Origin: RGIG9060 sp036307825
GTDB taxonomy: Bacteria; Spirochaetota; Spirochaetia; Treponematales; Treponemataceae
Direction of reading: 5' to 3'
Assembly: GCA_036307825.1 (NCBI GenBank)
Contig: JAXJWW010000110.1
Coordinates: forward strand, 1 to 41,800
Length of the DNA stretch: 41,800 bases
Part shown: positions 6,682 to 19,800 of the stretch, piece by piece
Position numbering within the stretch: position 1 is the first letter of the stretch
Layout: each line of letters opens with the position of its first letter
Made by a program: the position numbers and the translations under genes
The notes under the pieces: model-generated
What the model saw: the letters and a program-made list of their open reading frames with translations, nothing else
What the model was told of the DNA's origin: nothing
Database searches by the model: none

Positions 6682-7146
6682 GGCTATATGTTTGAAAAGG
6701 TTTTGCAAAATGCGGAAATTTGTCAAGAGTTGTTGGAAAGGTTACTCAAAATTAAAATTGACCACATTGAGTACCCAGAAATTGAAAAACGATTTCTCCT
6801 TACTATGAAACAAAAGGTGTCCGACTTGATGTTTACGTAAAAGATAGCGACAAAGTGTTCGATATTGAATTACAAAATGCACTTGATGATGATTTGCCTT
6901 TGAGAACGCGTTTTTATCAATCAATGATAGACACAGACAATTTGCTCAAAGGGCAAGATTACTCTGAACTTCCCACAAGTTTTGTTATTTTTATCTGTAA
7001 ATTCGACCCTTTCAATTTGAAATTACCGATTTACACTTTTCGAAACAGATGCGACGAAGATTTATCGTTATTATTAGATGATAAAAAAATAAAGAAAATT
7101 TTTAACGCAACAGCTTACAAAGATGAAAAAGACCTAGCAATTTCGT

Positions 7147-7306
7147 CACTTTTGCAGTATATTTTTAATCAGAAGCCTGTTGACGATTTTACAAAAAGAC
7201 TTTCTTCTATCGTTGCTAAAATCAAAAGCCAAGAAGTCAACAGAAAGGAGTATCAGAGTATGAATTTACATGATAGAGACAACTTTCGCCGTGGACTTAA
7301 AGAAGG
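7147..7306 (+). repeat. Direct repeat copy 1 (Rpn C-terminal region)
   Basis: This 160-bp segment recurs at 7438-7597 with only about four differences, offset 291 bp (97 codons). It encodes the stretch from LLQYIFNQ to GLKEG of the Rpn protein. Beyond the repeat the two tails diverge. Confidence 0.85.
7245..7262 (+). promoter_or_regulatory. Internal Shine-Dalgarno and ATG inside the Rpn gene (copy 1)
   Basis: AAGGAG (7245-7250) lies 9 nt before an in-frame ATG (7260-7262). Initiation there would give a 57-aa protein consisting only of the C-terminal tail. Rpn genes of the RpnL/RpnS type are known to encode such an intragenic small inhibitor. The site is seen; its use is inferred. Confidence 0.5.
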
Positions 7307-7437
7307 AATTACTCAGGGTGCAGAACAAAAAGCTATTGAAACTGCAAAAAATTTGTTTTCGATGTCGCTATCGATAGAACAAATTGCAAAAGCAACTGGA
7401 CTTTCTGTAGAATTTCTAAAAACTATAAAATAATTTG

Positions 7438-7597
7438 CACTTTTGCAGTATATTTTTAATCAAGAGCCTGTTGACGATTTTACAAAAAGACTTTCTTCTA
7501 TCGTTGCTAAAATCAAAAGCCAACAAGTCAACAGAAAGGAGTATCAGAGTATGAATTTACATGACAGAGACAACTTTCGCCGTGGACTTAAAGAAGG
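7438..7597 (+). repeat. Direct repeat copy 2 (Rpn C-terminal region)
   Basis: Near-identical copy of 7147-7306, starting 5 nt after the stop codon of the first Rpn frame. It brings a second, different C-terminal tail. The arrangement suggests recombination between two Rpn genes. Confidence 0.85.
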
Positions 7598-7715
7598 TTC
7601 TCAACAAGCAAAAATCGAAACTGCTAAAAACTTGTTAAGTTTAGGTGATTCAATCGAAAAAGTTTCACAAGTTACTGGCTTAGAATTTGATGAAGTAAAA
7701 TCTCTTATAAAGTAA
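7443..7715 (+). CDS. Free-standing Rpn C-terminal domain (small-RpnS-like)
   Basis: The frame opens at TTG 7443 (90 aa), but the only start with a ribosome-binding site is ATG 7551, 9 nt after AAGGAG (7536-7541), giving 54 aa. The first part duplicates the preceding Rpn frame. The tail (GSQQAKIETAKNLLSLG, then SIEKVSQVTGLEFDEVKSL) differs and resembles the helical C-terminal element of other Rpn proteins. No nuclease core is present. It may be only the leftover 3' end of a second Rpn gene, or it may be translated as a small C-terminal protein able to bind an Rpn nuclease, as RpnS does. I lean to leftover with possible retained translation. Confidence 0.55.
   Translation: MQYIFNQEPVDDFTKRLSSIVAKIKSQQVNRKEYQSMNLHDRDNFRRGLKEGSQQAKIETAKNLLSLGDSIEKVSQVTGLEFDEVKSLIK
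7536..7553 (+). promoter_or_regulatory. Internal Shine-Dalgarno and ATG in the duplicated Rpn tail (copy 2)
   Basis: AAGGAG (7536-7541) and ATG (7551-7553) with 9-nt spacing, identical to the site at 7245-7262. It decides the likely start of the downstream small frame. Confidence 0.5.
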
Positions 7716-7771
7716 GCACATTCATAAATAACATTCTATCCAAAATTTTCTATCTAATTGAATCTATAAAT

Positions 7772-7803
7772 AAAAAAGCCTGCCTCGTAAAATGAAGCAG
7801 GCT
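7772..7803 (-). terminator. Rho-independent terminator of the giant lipoprotein gene
   Basis: On the minus strand AGCCTGC (7803-7797) pairs with GCAGGCT (7783-7777), with two further pairs beyond one mismatch, and is followed directly by a T run (7777-7772). It lies 24 nt past the 4901-aa stop codon. Confidence 0.85.
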
Positions 7804-7827
7804 GAAAGTAGATTTTATCAAATTAGA

Positions 7828-10800
7828 TTATTCATCACACCATGTACCAAATTCAATGTTTGCTCCAAGATAACCAACAACAGGTTTACCTGCACTATTA
7901 AAGTCCAAACAAACATTCTGGAATTCACTCTTACCACCTTGAGGTGCAGTTATAGCTGGAACTGTCATATATTCCCAATTACCAGTTGTATAACCATCAG
8001 AATCTACACCCTCAACTACAGTATTAACACTTGTAATTGCCTTATTTGCATGAGCAAGTTTTATAGACTCTCTACCACCAGCTTCTGTAGCATTGTAGTA
8101 AGCAATGTAAGGAACATTATCTTTTAGCTTAATTTGAGTCCAGTTACCTACAGCAGATGCTTGATCAACAGTAACATGTTTCATCTCACTTCCATTGTAT
8201 CTTGGAATATAGAAATACGCCAAATCTGAATCTCCTGCATCAAAGGCTGAAATATGAATACCATTATTTTCATCAATTGCCATAGAAACATAGTTACCTA
8301 CATAATCTGGGAAATCAATACTTGACTCTGTAAATGGAACACTATTATTTGAATTAATACCTATCACAGAATTATTTGAGTATTTAAGTTTCAACTTACC
8401 AGCAAATTCATCATAGTAAACTACTACAACATGATTATCTGAAGTTACACCAAAAGCAAAGTGATTTGATGCATTTGTTGCAATAGATTCACGACCATCT
8501 GTATTATTATCCCAACAGTTTGAAGCTTGTGCGTAAGATTTTCCATCAGAAGCAGATCCACCAGAATAAAGAGCTTTGTAAGAATCAGTGTCATTAGGAT
8601 CTTTTGCAGAGGATAAACCAACTCTAAAGTTACGGAAAATCAAGTCTTTATTTGTTGTATTTGCATCAAAATACATCATGTAAATTGTAGCCTGAGCATC
8701 TCTTGAATTACCCTTTGCAATAAGTTTTGGATACTGATAACGACCTAACATCAATCCATTACCATAATCTACATACTCTAAAGTAATTGCATTATTACCT
8801 GAGCTTTCAGATTTATTTCCTGCGTAGTCTTGATATTTTGTTCCACTTCCCCACCCCTGACCTTCAGTATATAATTCAGCATATCTATCATATATGTATG
8901 ACATCGCTGCACTAGCTCTATTATACAATGTAACATGGTGATATCTACCAGATTCATCACGAGCCATACCCATTTGATCCCAAATAGAGGCTTTTATTAA
9001 GTATTCTTTGTAAATTACACTCGCACTAGCCCCATTAAATTTTGCTCTTTGAGGCATTGCATGAGAAGCATAATAATCACCTGCACCGCCATTATCAATA
9101 GCACCTTGAATACCATTATTATTTCCTGGTCCACCTTTCAAATCGATATAACCAAAAACAGGGTCATTACCTTCCATAATCATGGTTGGATAAAATCCAT
9201 TTTTAATGCCGGTATCTTTCATATCAAAGAAGCGTAAATATCTATCATCATTTAGCAATCTATTCTTTGTAGATTCATCTGGTTCTTGGTTATAGGATTG
9301 AGATTTATCGTTTATGTTATTTATAGAGCGAATATCATCAACAAAAATTTCCAAATAGCCAGAAACAGAAGAATTATTTGATAAAGATAATTCATTATAA
9401 GGAGAAATTGGATTCTGATGTTTTAAAGAACTTCCTTTTGATGTATCAACAGTTCCATTTACTTCAGTAGAGTCAACAATTTGTACAGCACTAGCATTTA
9501 AGTTAAAGCCGTAAACTTTGATAAAATCATCTGTATTACCTTTTATTATAGAATATTTACCAGAAGATGAGCGGATGTTATTTTTCTTTAATCCACTTAA
9601 AGTTCTGTTTGGAGTTTCAATCTTTGTAATATAAGGCACAACATCCACAGTCATTGAATTATATCCCCAATCATCAGAAGAGAATATATTTTCTGCACTG
9701 TGAGGAATATTATCGTCTGAAGAATATTGCTTGCTAGTATTAACATTTCCAGTAATGTCTTCAACTTTTACAGAAACTTCAACATTTTCTGCAGCAAAAG
9801 AGTTTGTATCCCAAACATAAGACCATTCTACATGATGTCCTAAAAGTCCTAAAGTTGATGTAATGCTTGCATTGTTGTTTTGAGATTCTAATGCATCTGT
9901 AGAATTATTCCATTTTGCAATTTCAATCTCATCATCCTTTAGAGTAAGTTTGATACTTCCAATTCGCTGGTTATCCATTACTTCACCACGAAGAATAATT
10001 TTACCACTTACATCTGGATCTTGTCCTTCTACATTATAAACCTTCGAAAATTTTCTTGGCTCAATATGACCTTGAACTGTAGAACCTTCTTTGTACAAAC
10101 TTTCTCTTTCTTCGCTTGAAGTAGCTGAATCTTCAACAAATGTATTCAATTCGAATAACTGAGCAACAGGAGCAACACTATCGTTGTTATCCATAATCAT
10201 TTCAATTATTGTTTCACCACTTGAAAGAGAAAGATTTGTTTCTACAGAGTCTTCAACCCAAACAATATATTCTGGAACTTTATAATTTGCTGGATCTACT
10301 TCTTCTTCGTCTAATGGGAATGAAGTTATTTCAAAAACACCAGTTGTGTTATTAAGTGTTACATTTCCACTTTCAGCAGGATATGTTAAGTAATATTTTT
10401 TAGTACCTGTTCCACCTGTTGCATTTACTCGAACATTGAGTTTGCTATTACGAACAATAAATCCTGAATCAATGTATGAAGAAGAAGTGAATAAATCATC
10501 TTCATCGCTAGTTCCATCTGTAGAAATTGAAGCTGTTCCGTCTCCATTAATATCTGTTGCAAGTACAATACTTGTTATTTTTGGAGGATTATTTTGAACA
10601 AGCATTGTATCGCTGTAATAACGGCCATTTCCTGCATAGTCTACAACTACATAATGTACATCGTAAACTGAGTCTGGTAAGTTAGTTGAATTAAAGTAAA
10701 CAACCCATTCTCCATTTGCTTTAAGGTTTTCTGAGTATCCGTCAAAGTCTCCGTTTGCACCATCGTCGTCCCAACCTTCGGCTCTATCAACAATAATATA

Positions 10801-13800
10801 TGGAGTTGACCCATCAATTTTTGCTGTTCTTACAATATCGCTTAAATTTTCTACAGGGAATAATCGAGCTTCTGAAGAGTTATATTCATCCTGCATATTA
10901 TAAGTTGAAGAAATTACTGTTCTTGAATTTATTTTACTTGGATTGTACAAATAAGTTGTACCAGAAATTTCCTTAGTAAAATAAACCATTACAAAATCTA
11001 CACCACTTCCATTTGTTTCGTCTAAAACATTACCTTTCAATGCGGCTTGTTCACTAATTATTCTTAAGTGATTGCCTCTTGCATTTGATTCGCGGTTTGC
11101 ACCACTTCCAACTGCTTCTGTATCAAGATGATATTTTACAGAATCAATTGTTGATACATAATTTGCATGAGGAGAAGTATTATCAATTGTATACTTGAAT
11201 GTAATAGAAGATTCTTTTGGCTGTTCAGTTTGACCAGAAGCATCTTTACTATTATCTTTTGCAGTAATTCTAATTTGAATTAAATTACCACATGCTTCAT
11301 ATATATCTTGTGTAGATACGGTAATCTTTTTATCTACAGATGGTCCAAAACCAACATCATACGAACCAGCTTTATCAGAACCAATGACATAAGAACGATT
11401 ATCACCGTTTAATGTAGAAACAGCTTCTATGCTCCATTCTGTAATTGATTCATCATCTGTAAAGTCTATATCAAATACAAGGTCGCCACCAATATAACTT
11501 CCTTCTTCTTTGAAGTCTGCAATATTATTGATGATAATAGATGGACTTCCTGAGTCAATTTTTAGAGTAAATTCTGTTACATCACCTTCTTTTGCATCAT
11601 CAGAAACAGTTGCAGTTCCTGATTTTGTATCAAGAGCTTTAACTCTAACAATAAGTTCAGTTTGTTCTACTTCACTCTTTAGGTAACCATTATTGAACAA
11701 GTTTACATTATCAAACTCTTTGCTCTTGTTAAGAACCATATTCCAAGTTGTTGATTTTCCTTGTTCACCAATATTTACCTTATACCACTGATTTTTATTT
11801 CCAAAGTAAGCAGTATCTTGTTCATTAGAGTTTGATTTTGCTTGTTCAATATTCTGTGGATTAGTCATTCCATAAGTTGAACTTGTATAATCAATTCCAA
11901 ATAGAGAATTACCATTTCCTACAAGATTTCCAGTTCCTTCATCATAATTTCCGTTTACAAGTTCAACTTGCATCCAAACACTATGAACAGCATTATCATC
12001 ATTTACAGTTCCAGAAATTGTTGCAGTTCCACCAACATTTGCCACATCATTTATTGTCTTTGGAGAAAGCATCATCAATACAGGTTTATCTGTATCTGTA
12101 TCAACTTTTAATGGGAATTTACAGTAGTTTACATTTCCAGCTGTATCTACGCCAACGATATGTACATCTAAAGTTTGAATTGTGTCTTTATCTCCAGATG
12201 CATGATATGAGAAACCACCATTTACCAATGTTAATGTATTGTAAGTTACATCGAAATCTAAGTTTGCATCTTTTAATTTGTTCCATGTACCGTTTACAAT
12301 ACCTTCTGCCAAATTATCTGAAGATGGATTATTTACTGAATTTCCATAATTATCAGTACTTAAAGCACCACCTGTAATAGCAATTTTATTTATCTTTTCA
12401 CCAGGGGTTCTTTCTGCTTTATCATTAATTAATACAGTTCCACCAATTTGATAATAAATTGAGTACATACTATAGTCGTTTGCTGTAGATTTTATGTTTG
12501 TATCACCAATTGGAGAATTTACAACATTACCAATAGTTTCATTTCCGTCAGAATCAACTGAATATGAATAAGGTCTAGCAAAAGAAATTGTAGGAGCAGT
12601 ATTATCGCAAGAAATTTTTTGAGGAGTTCGCACAGTCTCATTTCCTGCTACGTCATAAGTTGAAACTAAAAGTTCATATACATCAGGATAAACAAATGGA
12701 GAATTTGCACCATTCCATGTGTATGTAAATTGATAAGACTCGCCATTCTTTGTAAGCCTTTCAGTTCCATTACTTCCATCTTTTGTAAATGTCTTTGTAA
12801 AGTTAGCTTGTTGACTTGCGTTATAACTTGTGTGAGAAATTTTTACAACAACCTTATCAATATCTCCACCATAACTATCCGATGTAGTTCCTGTTACCTC
12901 AAGTGCATCATTTTGCTTTTTAAGATTTACATTAGGAGCTGGAGAAGTTACTTCCAATTCTGGTTTATGTTGGTCAACATAGAAATATGGAGAATCAACA
13001 GTTGCAATATTACCTGCAGCATCTTTTATATTTACTTTTACATACCAAATTCCGTCGGTTTCGGAAGCTGAATTAATAAATGCTCCTGTAGAACCAGTAG
13101 TTTCTGCCATACGCATTACTACAGTTCCAGAGAAAGATTTATCTCTTGTAAATGTACCTTTTGCATTCCCATCAGTTGAAGAATAATCTACAAATTTATC
13201 TTGCTCTGCGTCATAATAATAGAATGTATAATCAATATTTTTTACACCAGATGTTGAATCTGCGTAAGTTACAGAAACACGAGGTTTATCCGTTGTTTTT
13301 GAAGTTTCAATTGTTGTATTGTTAGCGTCATCATCAGAAATGTCTGTGAATGTTACACTAGGAACCTCGGTATCAAGAGTAGCAGTAAATGTTTCTTGCA
13401 CAGATTTTCCACATCCATCTTTTGCTGTTACGAGAATTGTTAACTGACCATCACCTGTGTTTGCTGGGATGTTGAAACTCCAACTTGCAGGAGAATTATT
13501 TGATGTTGGTGTAAATGTTCCAGTTAAATTTCCAGAAGCACCTTGAATCTTTGCAGTTATAGATTTTACTCCGCTAGCATCAGAAGCAGTTCCTTCAATT
13601 ACAAAATTACCATTGTAAACACCTACAAAATTATCTGCATAATCATGTGATAATTGAGGTACATCTGTATCTACATATACTGTTATATTCTGTTCATCTG
13701 ATACATTTCCTGCTATATCAAAGGCTTGTACATAAACTGGATAACTTCCAGCTACCTTTCCTGTAAAGTCTAAGTTATATGACCATGACATAACTCCGTC

Positions 13801-16800
13801 TTCAATTTTTCCAGAAGCAAGAACAGAATCTTCATCATTAACACCTGTTATTTGAGAACCAATTTTTAAGCGAACTTGATCAATTCCACTTATACCGTTA
13901 TCATTTGAACCTAAATCACCATCTACAGCAGAACCTGTAATTCTTAATGTTGGAGAATCACCATCTACAAATGCATTAACACCATTTGCGATATTTACAA
14001 TAGGTTTTGTTCCATCTAATTTATATGTTAAAGTTCCATAAGATGTGTTACCTATACTATCGATAACTGCTATGTTTATATCCGATTTAGTAGAAGTTTC
14101 TGTAAATGCATAACTGAAATCTCCATTTTCTGATAAACCATTTCCAAGAGTAAGTTCTTTTGTTGTAAATCCACTACCACCCACTGAAGAAAGTAATATT
14201 TTATCAATTCCATTTGAATCTTTTACATTTCCTTTAATAGCAAAACTAGAACCAACAAATTGTCCATTTGCATTATCGAGAGTAAGAATTGGTGCTCCAT
14301 CATCTATTACAAAATAATAAGTTTGTTCCTTATAATTTTTAGGAGTAGTAGAATTATCTACATAATTTTCATCCACTACTCTAAATGTTATAGAATGCCC
14401 ACCATAAGACTCTTTTAATGATTCTAAAGAATAACTCATTACCTTTTGAGCTGAATTTACATCAGCTTCTTTTTTGAATTCACCACCATCTTTACTTACC
14501 CAATATTCTTTTACAGAGTCATCATCTGATAATGTAAATATCATATTTAGAGTTGATGTTCCAAATACATTTATAGTTTCAGATCCTTTCCATCCACATT
14601 CTTCTACAGAACCAACTTGCTTAAAGTTTGTTGGAACTATTGATGGTATATCTAAATCTTGATTTACATAAGGAGCAACAGGAACTACTTTATAATTTCC
14701 TGCCTCATCTATGGCTTTTATTCGCAATGGCAAATTGTTTTTATCGGTATGTTTTGTTGTATCAACTGTAATTTCAATTCCATTCGAAATTTGGTCCGAT
14801 GTAAATGAAGTTGACTTTCCTGATCCAGACCAATCACTTTCTTCAGTTAATGAAGACTCATAAGTATAATATGCTGATACAATTTTATTTGTATCTGATA
14901 GAGTTGCCTTTACTTTTATTGTTCCGTTTACAGAACTTTCTTCACCATTAATTACCTGAGGAGAAATTGAAATTATGCTTATACTTGGATCATCATTATT
15001 TAAAATAAAGCTTCTTTGATTAGCATTATCTTCAGTAATATTTCCTGCGGTATCTGTTGCTCTAAGTTTTAACACATAGTTTGTGTTTTTTTGTAAATTG
15101 GTTAAAGGTAAACTAAATGTAGCTTTGGCATTTTCTACAGTTATCCAATTTGTCACAGAACTTCCATCTAAAGTTACTTGGCTTTCCCCTGCGTACAATT
15201 GGTATTCTACTTTAGCAATGCCATTTGCATCATCAATACTACCTTTTACTTCATATTCTTTTGTAGGTAATATTTTATCATTTTCAATGTTAGCAAATGT
15301 AATTACCGGTTTTACTGTATCAAGAATTACTGTAAGTGTTTCCTGAGAAGTTTTACCACATTTATCTGTTGCAGTGATGATAATTGTCATTTTACCGTCA
15401 TCTACAGTGTTGGGAACAGTAAATGACCAGTTAGAGTCTTCCAAATTAACTTCTAGATTTTCTGATACTCCCTGTATTTTTGCTATTATGGAAGCTATAC
15501 CTCCATTATCTGAAACAGTTCCTGTTATATCAAAAGCATCTTTTCTTATACCAATATTTTTTATACCTGTGGCATCTGGTGAGTTCTCTGTTGTTACATT
15601 TATCTGAGGTACATCTGTATCTACATATACTGTAATAGTCTCTTGCATTGATATGTTTCCAGCAAAGTCAAAAGATTGCGCATAAACTGTGTAACTTCCA
15701 GCTGCCTTTCCTGCAAAGTCTAAGTTATATGACCATGATAAAGTTCCATCATCTTCTACCTTTCCTGTTGCAAGATAACTGTCAGCATCAGTTACACCAG
15801 AAATTTCAGAACCAATTTTTAAACGAACTTGATCAATTCCACTTATACCGTTATCATTTGAACCTAAATCACCATCTACAGCAGAACCTGTAATTCTTAA
15901 TGTTGGAGAATCACCATCTATAAAGGCCTTTTCGCCATTAGAGATTAATACCCTAGGTTTTGTTTCATCTACTAGATAAGTTAATTCTTTTACAGATTCA
16001 TTTCCTATAGAATCTATTGCAAGAATTTGGATTGTGTCTTTTGTTGATGGAACAGTAAATAAAGATTTAAATGAATAACCTTCGGCTGTTTTTGTTAAAC
16101 CACCATTTTCTTCTTTTAAGGTTGCATAAGCTTCCCCACCAGACAATGGTTTAATTATAACAGACGAAATTCCATTTTTATCTGTTACAGAACCATTTAT
16201 AAAAAATGACTTTCCAACATATTGATTATTAGCGTTATTTATTATTAAAGAAGGCTGACCATCATCTATTGCAATATAATATGTTTTATATACAAAATTA
16301 TTTTGCGTACTTAGATTTTCTGCACAATTTACATCTTTTACTCTGAATGTAATTGTATGACGACCATAATTTCCATTCTTAATTAAATCCTCAAGAGAAT
16401 AAGTAACAATTTTCTGAGTTGAATTTACTTCTGAAATTTTTACAAAATCGCCACTACCAACTTTCACAGAGTATTCTTTTACAGAATCATCATCTGACAA
16501 TGTAAAAATCATATTTGGATTTGATGAACTAAATACATTGGTTGGATTTCCACCTAACCATCCAGCTAACTTTTCATTTTCATCATTTTCATCTTTTAAT
16601 TCAACAAAGTTTGATGGTGTTAATGATGGCTTATCTGATTCCTGATTTATTACAGGATTTACATATACAACAGAATAATTTCCAGCTTCATCAACTGCTT
16701 TTATTCTCAATGGTAAAGTTGATTTATCTGCAAATCTTATTGTATCTACAGAAATTGTTTTCCCTGTTGATAATTCTGTTTCATTAAAACTTGTTACACC

Positions 16801-19800
16801 TGTAACACCTGACCATTCGGCATCATCAGCAAGAGTTGTATTTTCTGTGTAATAAACACCTTTTAATTTATTTGTTTCTGAAACACGAACATTTACATTG
16901 ATAGTTCCGTTTACAGTTAATTTTTCACCAGTTCCATCATTGTACATAATCTGAGGAGATACATTTGTTGTAATTACAGGATCTGTATTATCTACAATAA
17001 TATTTCTTGTTATTACACTTGAGTTTCCTGCTTTATCTGTTGCTACAATTTTGAAAATATGTGTTCCATCTGCCAAATCAGATTTATTTATTACCCAATT
17101 ACTATCGCCAGAAATTGATGGTTTTTCAGTTACACTATTTTCACCAAAACTATATGTATAATAAAGTTCATTTAAATTATCATCAGTCACTGTTCCGGTT
17201 AAATTCAATGTACTTTGAGAATAACGAGTACTGTTAGCATCTGTGCTGTCACCTTCTGTTAAAACAGGTGATTTTGAATCTGCTGTGATATTAAATTTTT
17301 GAACATCTGATTCATTGCTTGTATTATCAAAAACTTGTACAAAAAGTGTATATGCTCCGTCTGAATAACTTGGAATGTTTACATATGCACTCCAAGTATC
17401 TGTGCCACTTGCATCTTTCCAACCATTTGAGTCCACTTCTGTTGCACTATGTCCTTTTCCTATTGCGTAGCGAACTTTTGCAACTCCACTTGAATCCTCG
17501 CCCGTTGCTGCTAAATCATTTGCTGTTCCCTGTACTTCTAATGAAGTTGTTTGATTCCATACTTTGCCCGCAACACTAGAATTTACAGATACAGTTGGCT
17601 TAGTTGTATCAACCTTGTAAACGAATTCAGTTTCTGTAACAGAACCGATGCCGTCAATTGCTCTTACTTTTATAGGTGATTTTCCTTTTAAGTCTTCTTC
17701 AAGTTTATAACTAAAATTACCTTTATCATCAGGAGTTACTTCGTTTTCAGCACAACCTTTTGGAGTAAATGTTATTTTTGTTACACCATTTTTATCACTT
17801 ACATTTCCTAAAATTTCAACACTATTTACAAATTGATTATTTGCTGTTGAAATTGTTATTACAGGAACTCCATCGTCTATCGCAATATAATATGTTTTGT
17901 ACACAAAGTTCTTTGGTGTTGAACTATCATCTTTGTAATTTTCATCCATCACCTTAAACATAATTGTATGACGTTTATATTGAGAATCATTTTCTAACAA
18001 TGTCATTAATGAATATGTTATTGTCTGTTGACTTGATTCTACCTTTATAGGATTTCCATAACTAATACCACCATTTAAACTTACCTGATAGCTTGAAATT
18101 TTATCATCATCTGACAATGTAAAAATCATATTTGGATTTGAGGAATTAAATACATTTTTTGCACTTTCTTCAGAATATCCTGCTTCTTCATTATTTAATT
18201 CAACAAAGTTTGATGGTGTCAATGATGGCTTATCTGATTCCTGATTTATTACAGGACTTACAGATACAACAGAAAAATTTCCTGCTTCATCTACAGCCTT
18301 AATTCTTAAAGGAAGTTTTTTTCCATCGTCAAAGTCTCTTGTGTTTACTTCTATTATTTTTCCTGTTGATAATTCATCATCGGTAAATGCATGTGTCCAA
18401 TCATCACCTTCTTCAAAAGTATAATAAACACCTTGTAATTTGTTTATTTCAGCAATTCTTACATCTACATTAATTGTACCATTTACAGTTACTTCTTTTC
18501 CACTTCCATTATCGTACATAATTTGAGGTGAAACATTAGTCGTAATTACAGGAGCTGTTGTATCTAAAATAATATTTCTTGTTATTACAGATGAATTTCC
18601 AGCTTTATCTGTTGCTACAACTTTAATTACATGAGTTCCGTCTTTTAAAGATTCAGCAAACTTTGTTACAATCCAAGTTTTTTCACTTCCTGTACCAACT
18701 ACTTCAAGTTCAACTGGCTCATCTTCTACACCATTAAAAGAATATACATATGTTACTTTTGAAAGATTTACATCACTAACGGTTCCTGCTAAATGCAAAT
18801 CTCCTGAAGTATAACTTGTTCCACTTGCATCAGTATTGCCACCTTCTGTTAAAACAGGTGATGTTGAATCTGCTGTGATATTAAATTTTTGAACATCAGA
18901 TTCATTTTCACTATTATCAATTGCTTTTACAAAGAGTGTGTAAGGTCCATCTGGGCAACCAGGAACATTTAACAATACAGTCCATTCTGCTGAACCATTT
19001 GTATTTGAATATTCAAGTGTATTTGTGTTTTCTGCATTATGTCCAGCACCTAGTCCATACTGAACAACCTTTAATCCGCTTTGAGTTGAAGACTCACCAG
19101 TTACATCATTTGCTGTTCCACTTAATGTTACCATTGTATTTTGGTTAAAATACTTATTTGTAATGGATGATTTTTGTTCTGGTGAAATTACCAAATTTGG
19201 CTTATCCAAATCAAATGCGTATGTGAATGTTTTTACTGTAGTTCGTAAGAATTTATCTGTAGCTACAAATTTTATTGTTTTCTTCTGGCTTGAATCTGGC
19301 TTTGATACATTTAATATCCAGCTACCACTACCATCTCGCTCGATTTTTGTTGTTTCTTCAATTCCGTCATAGTTCCAAATCAATTGTCCAAATTCATAAC
19401 TATCGTTTGCAGTTCCTGTGATATCAAAGTTTGTATTCTTAAATCCTGCATCAATATTACTTTCTGAATAACCATCAATTATCAATTTTGGAGATTCATC
19501 ATCAATACCAAAGTAAAAAATTCCCTTAGTTACTTCTTTTCCATAAATATCTTTAACTGATAATTTTATTGTATGAGGACCTTGTTGTAAGCTATTAAAA
19601 CTAATTGTTTCTGTTTTTACTTTAGAATCTACAACATTAATTGCCTTTACATCATTAGTATCAATTTGATATGTTCCAGATGCAAGTCCATCATCATCTT
19701 TTAATGTGATAGTTATTGAATAGTTTGTTGAAAGTAAGTTATTTCCCTGTGAAATTCCATCTTCAGATGTTATGCTCTCATTAATTCCTGTTATAACAAT

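Larger units (their letters stand above)
6566..7433 (+). pseudogene. Rpn-family PD-(D/E)XK nuclease/putative transposase, disrupted
   Basis: The normal start (ATG 6566 after AGGAG) reads MLFKKFED and hits TGA at 6590. Family homology resumes at YMFEKVLQNAEICQELLE (from about 6684), shifts frame near an A5 run at 6785-6789 (IEYPEIEK, then ISPYYETKGVRLDV), and continues to 7433. Restoring one A would rejoin the frames. The nuclease core is recognisable: the GVRLDVYVKD strand with Asp, then FDIELQ (ExQ form). The TGA is created by a palindrome-rich insertion at about 6590-6683. The family promotes recA-independent recombination and some members act in phage defence. With two lesions, full-length nuclease cannot be made by normal translation. 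The tail from ATG 7260 remains intact and has its own ribosome-binding site. Confidence 0.85.

Noticed and set aside
13855..18880. Repeated DNA in the giant gene as a CRISPR array or minisatellite
   Set aside because: Repeat units are hundreds of bases, in frame, and diverged mostly in ways that keep the protein fold; there are no short repeats with regular unique spacers.
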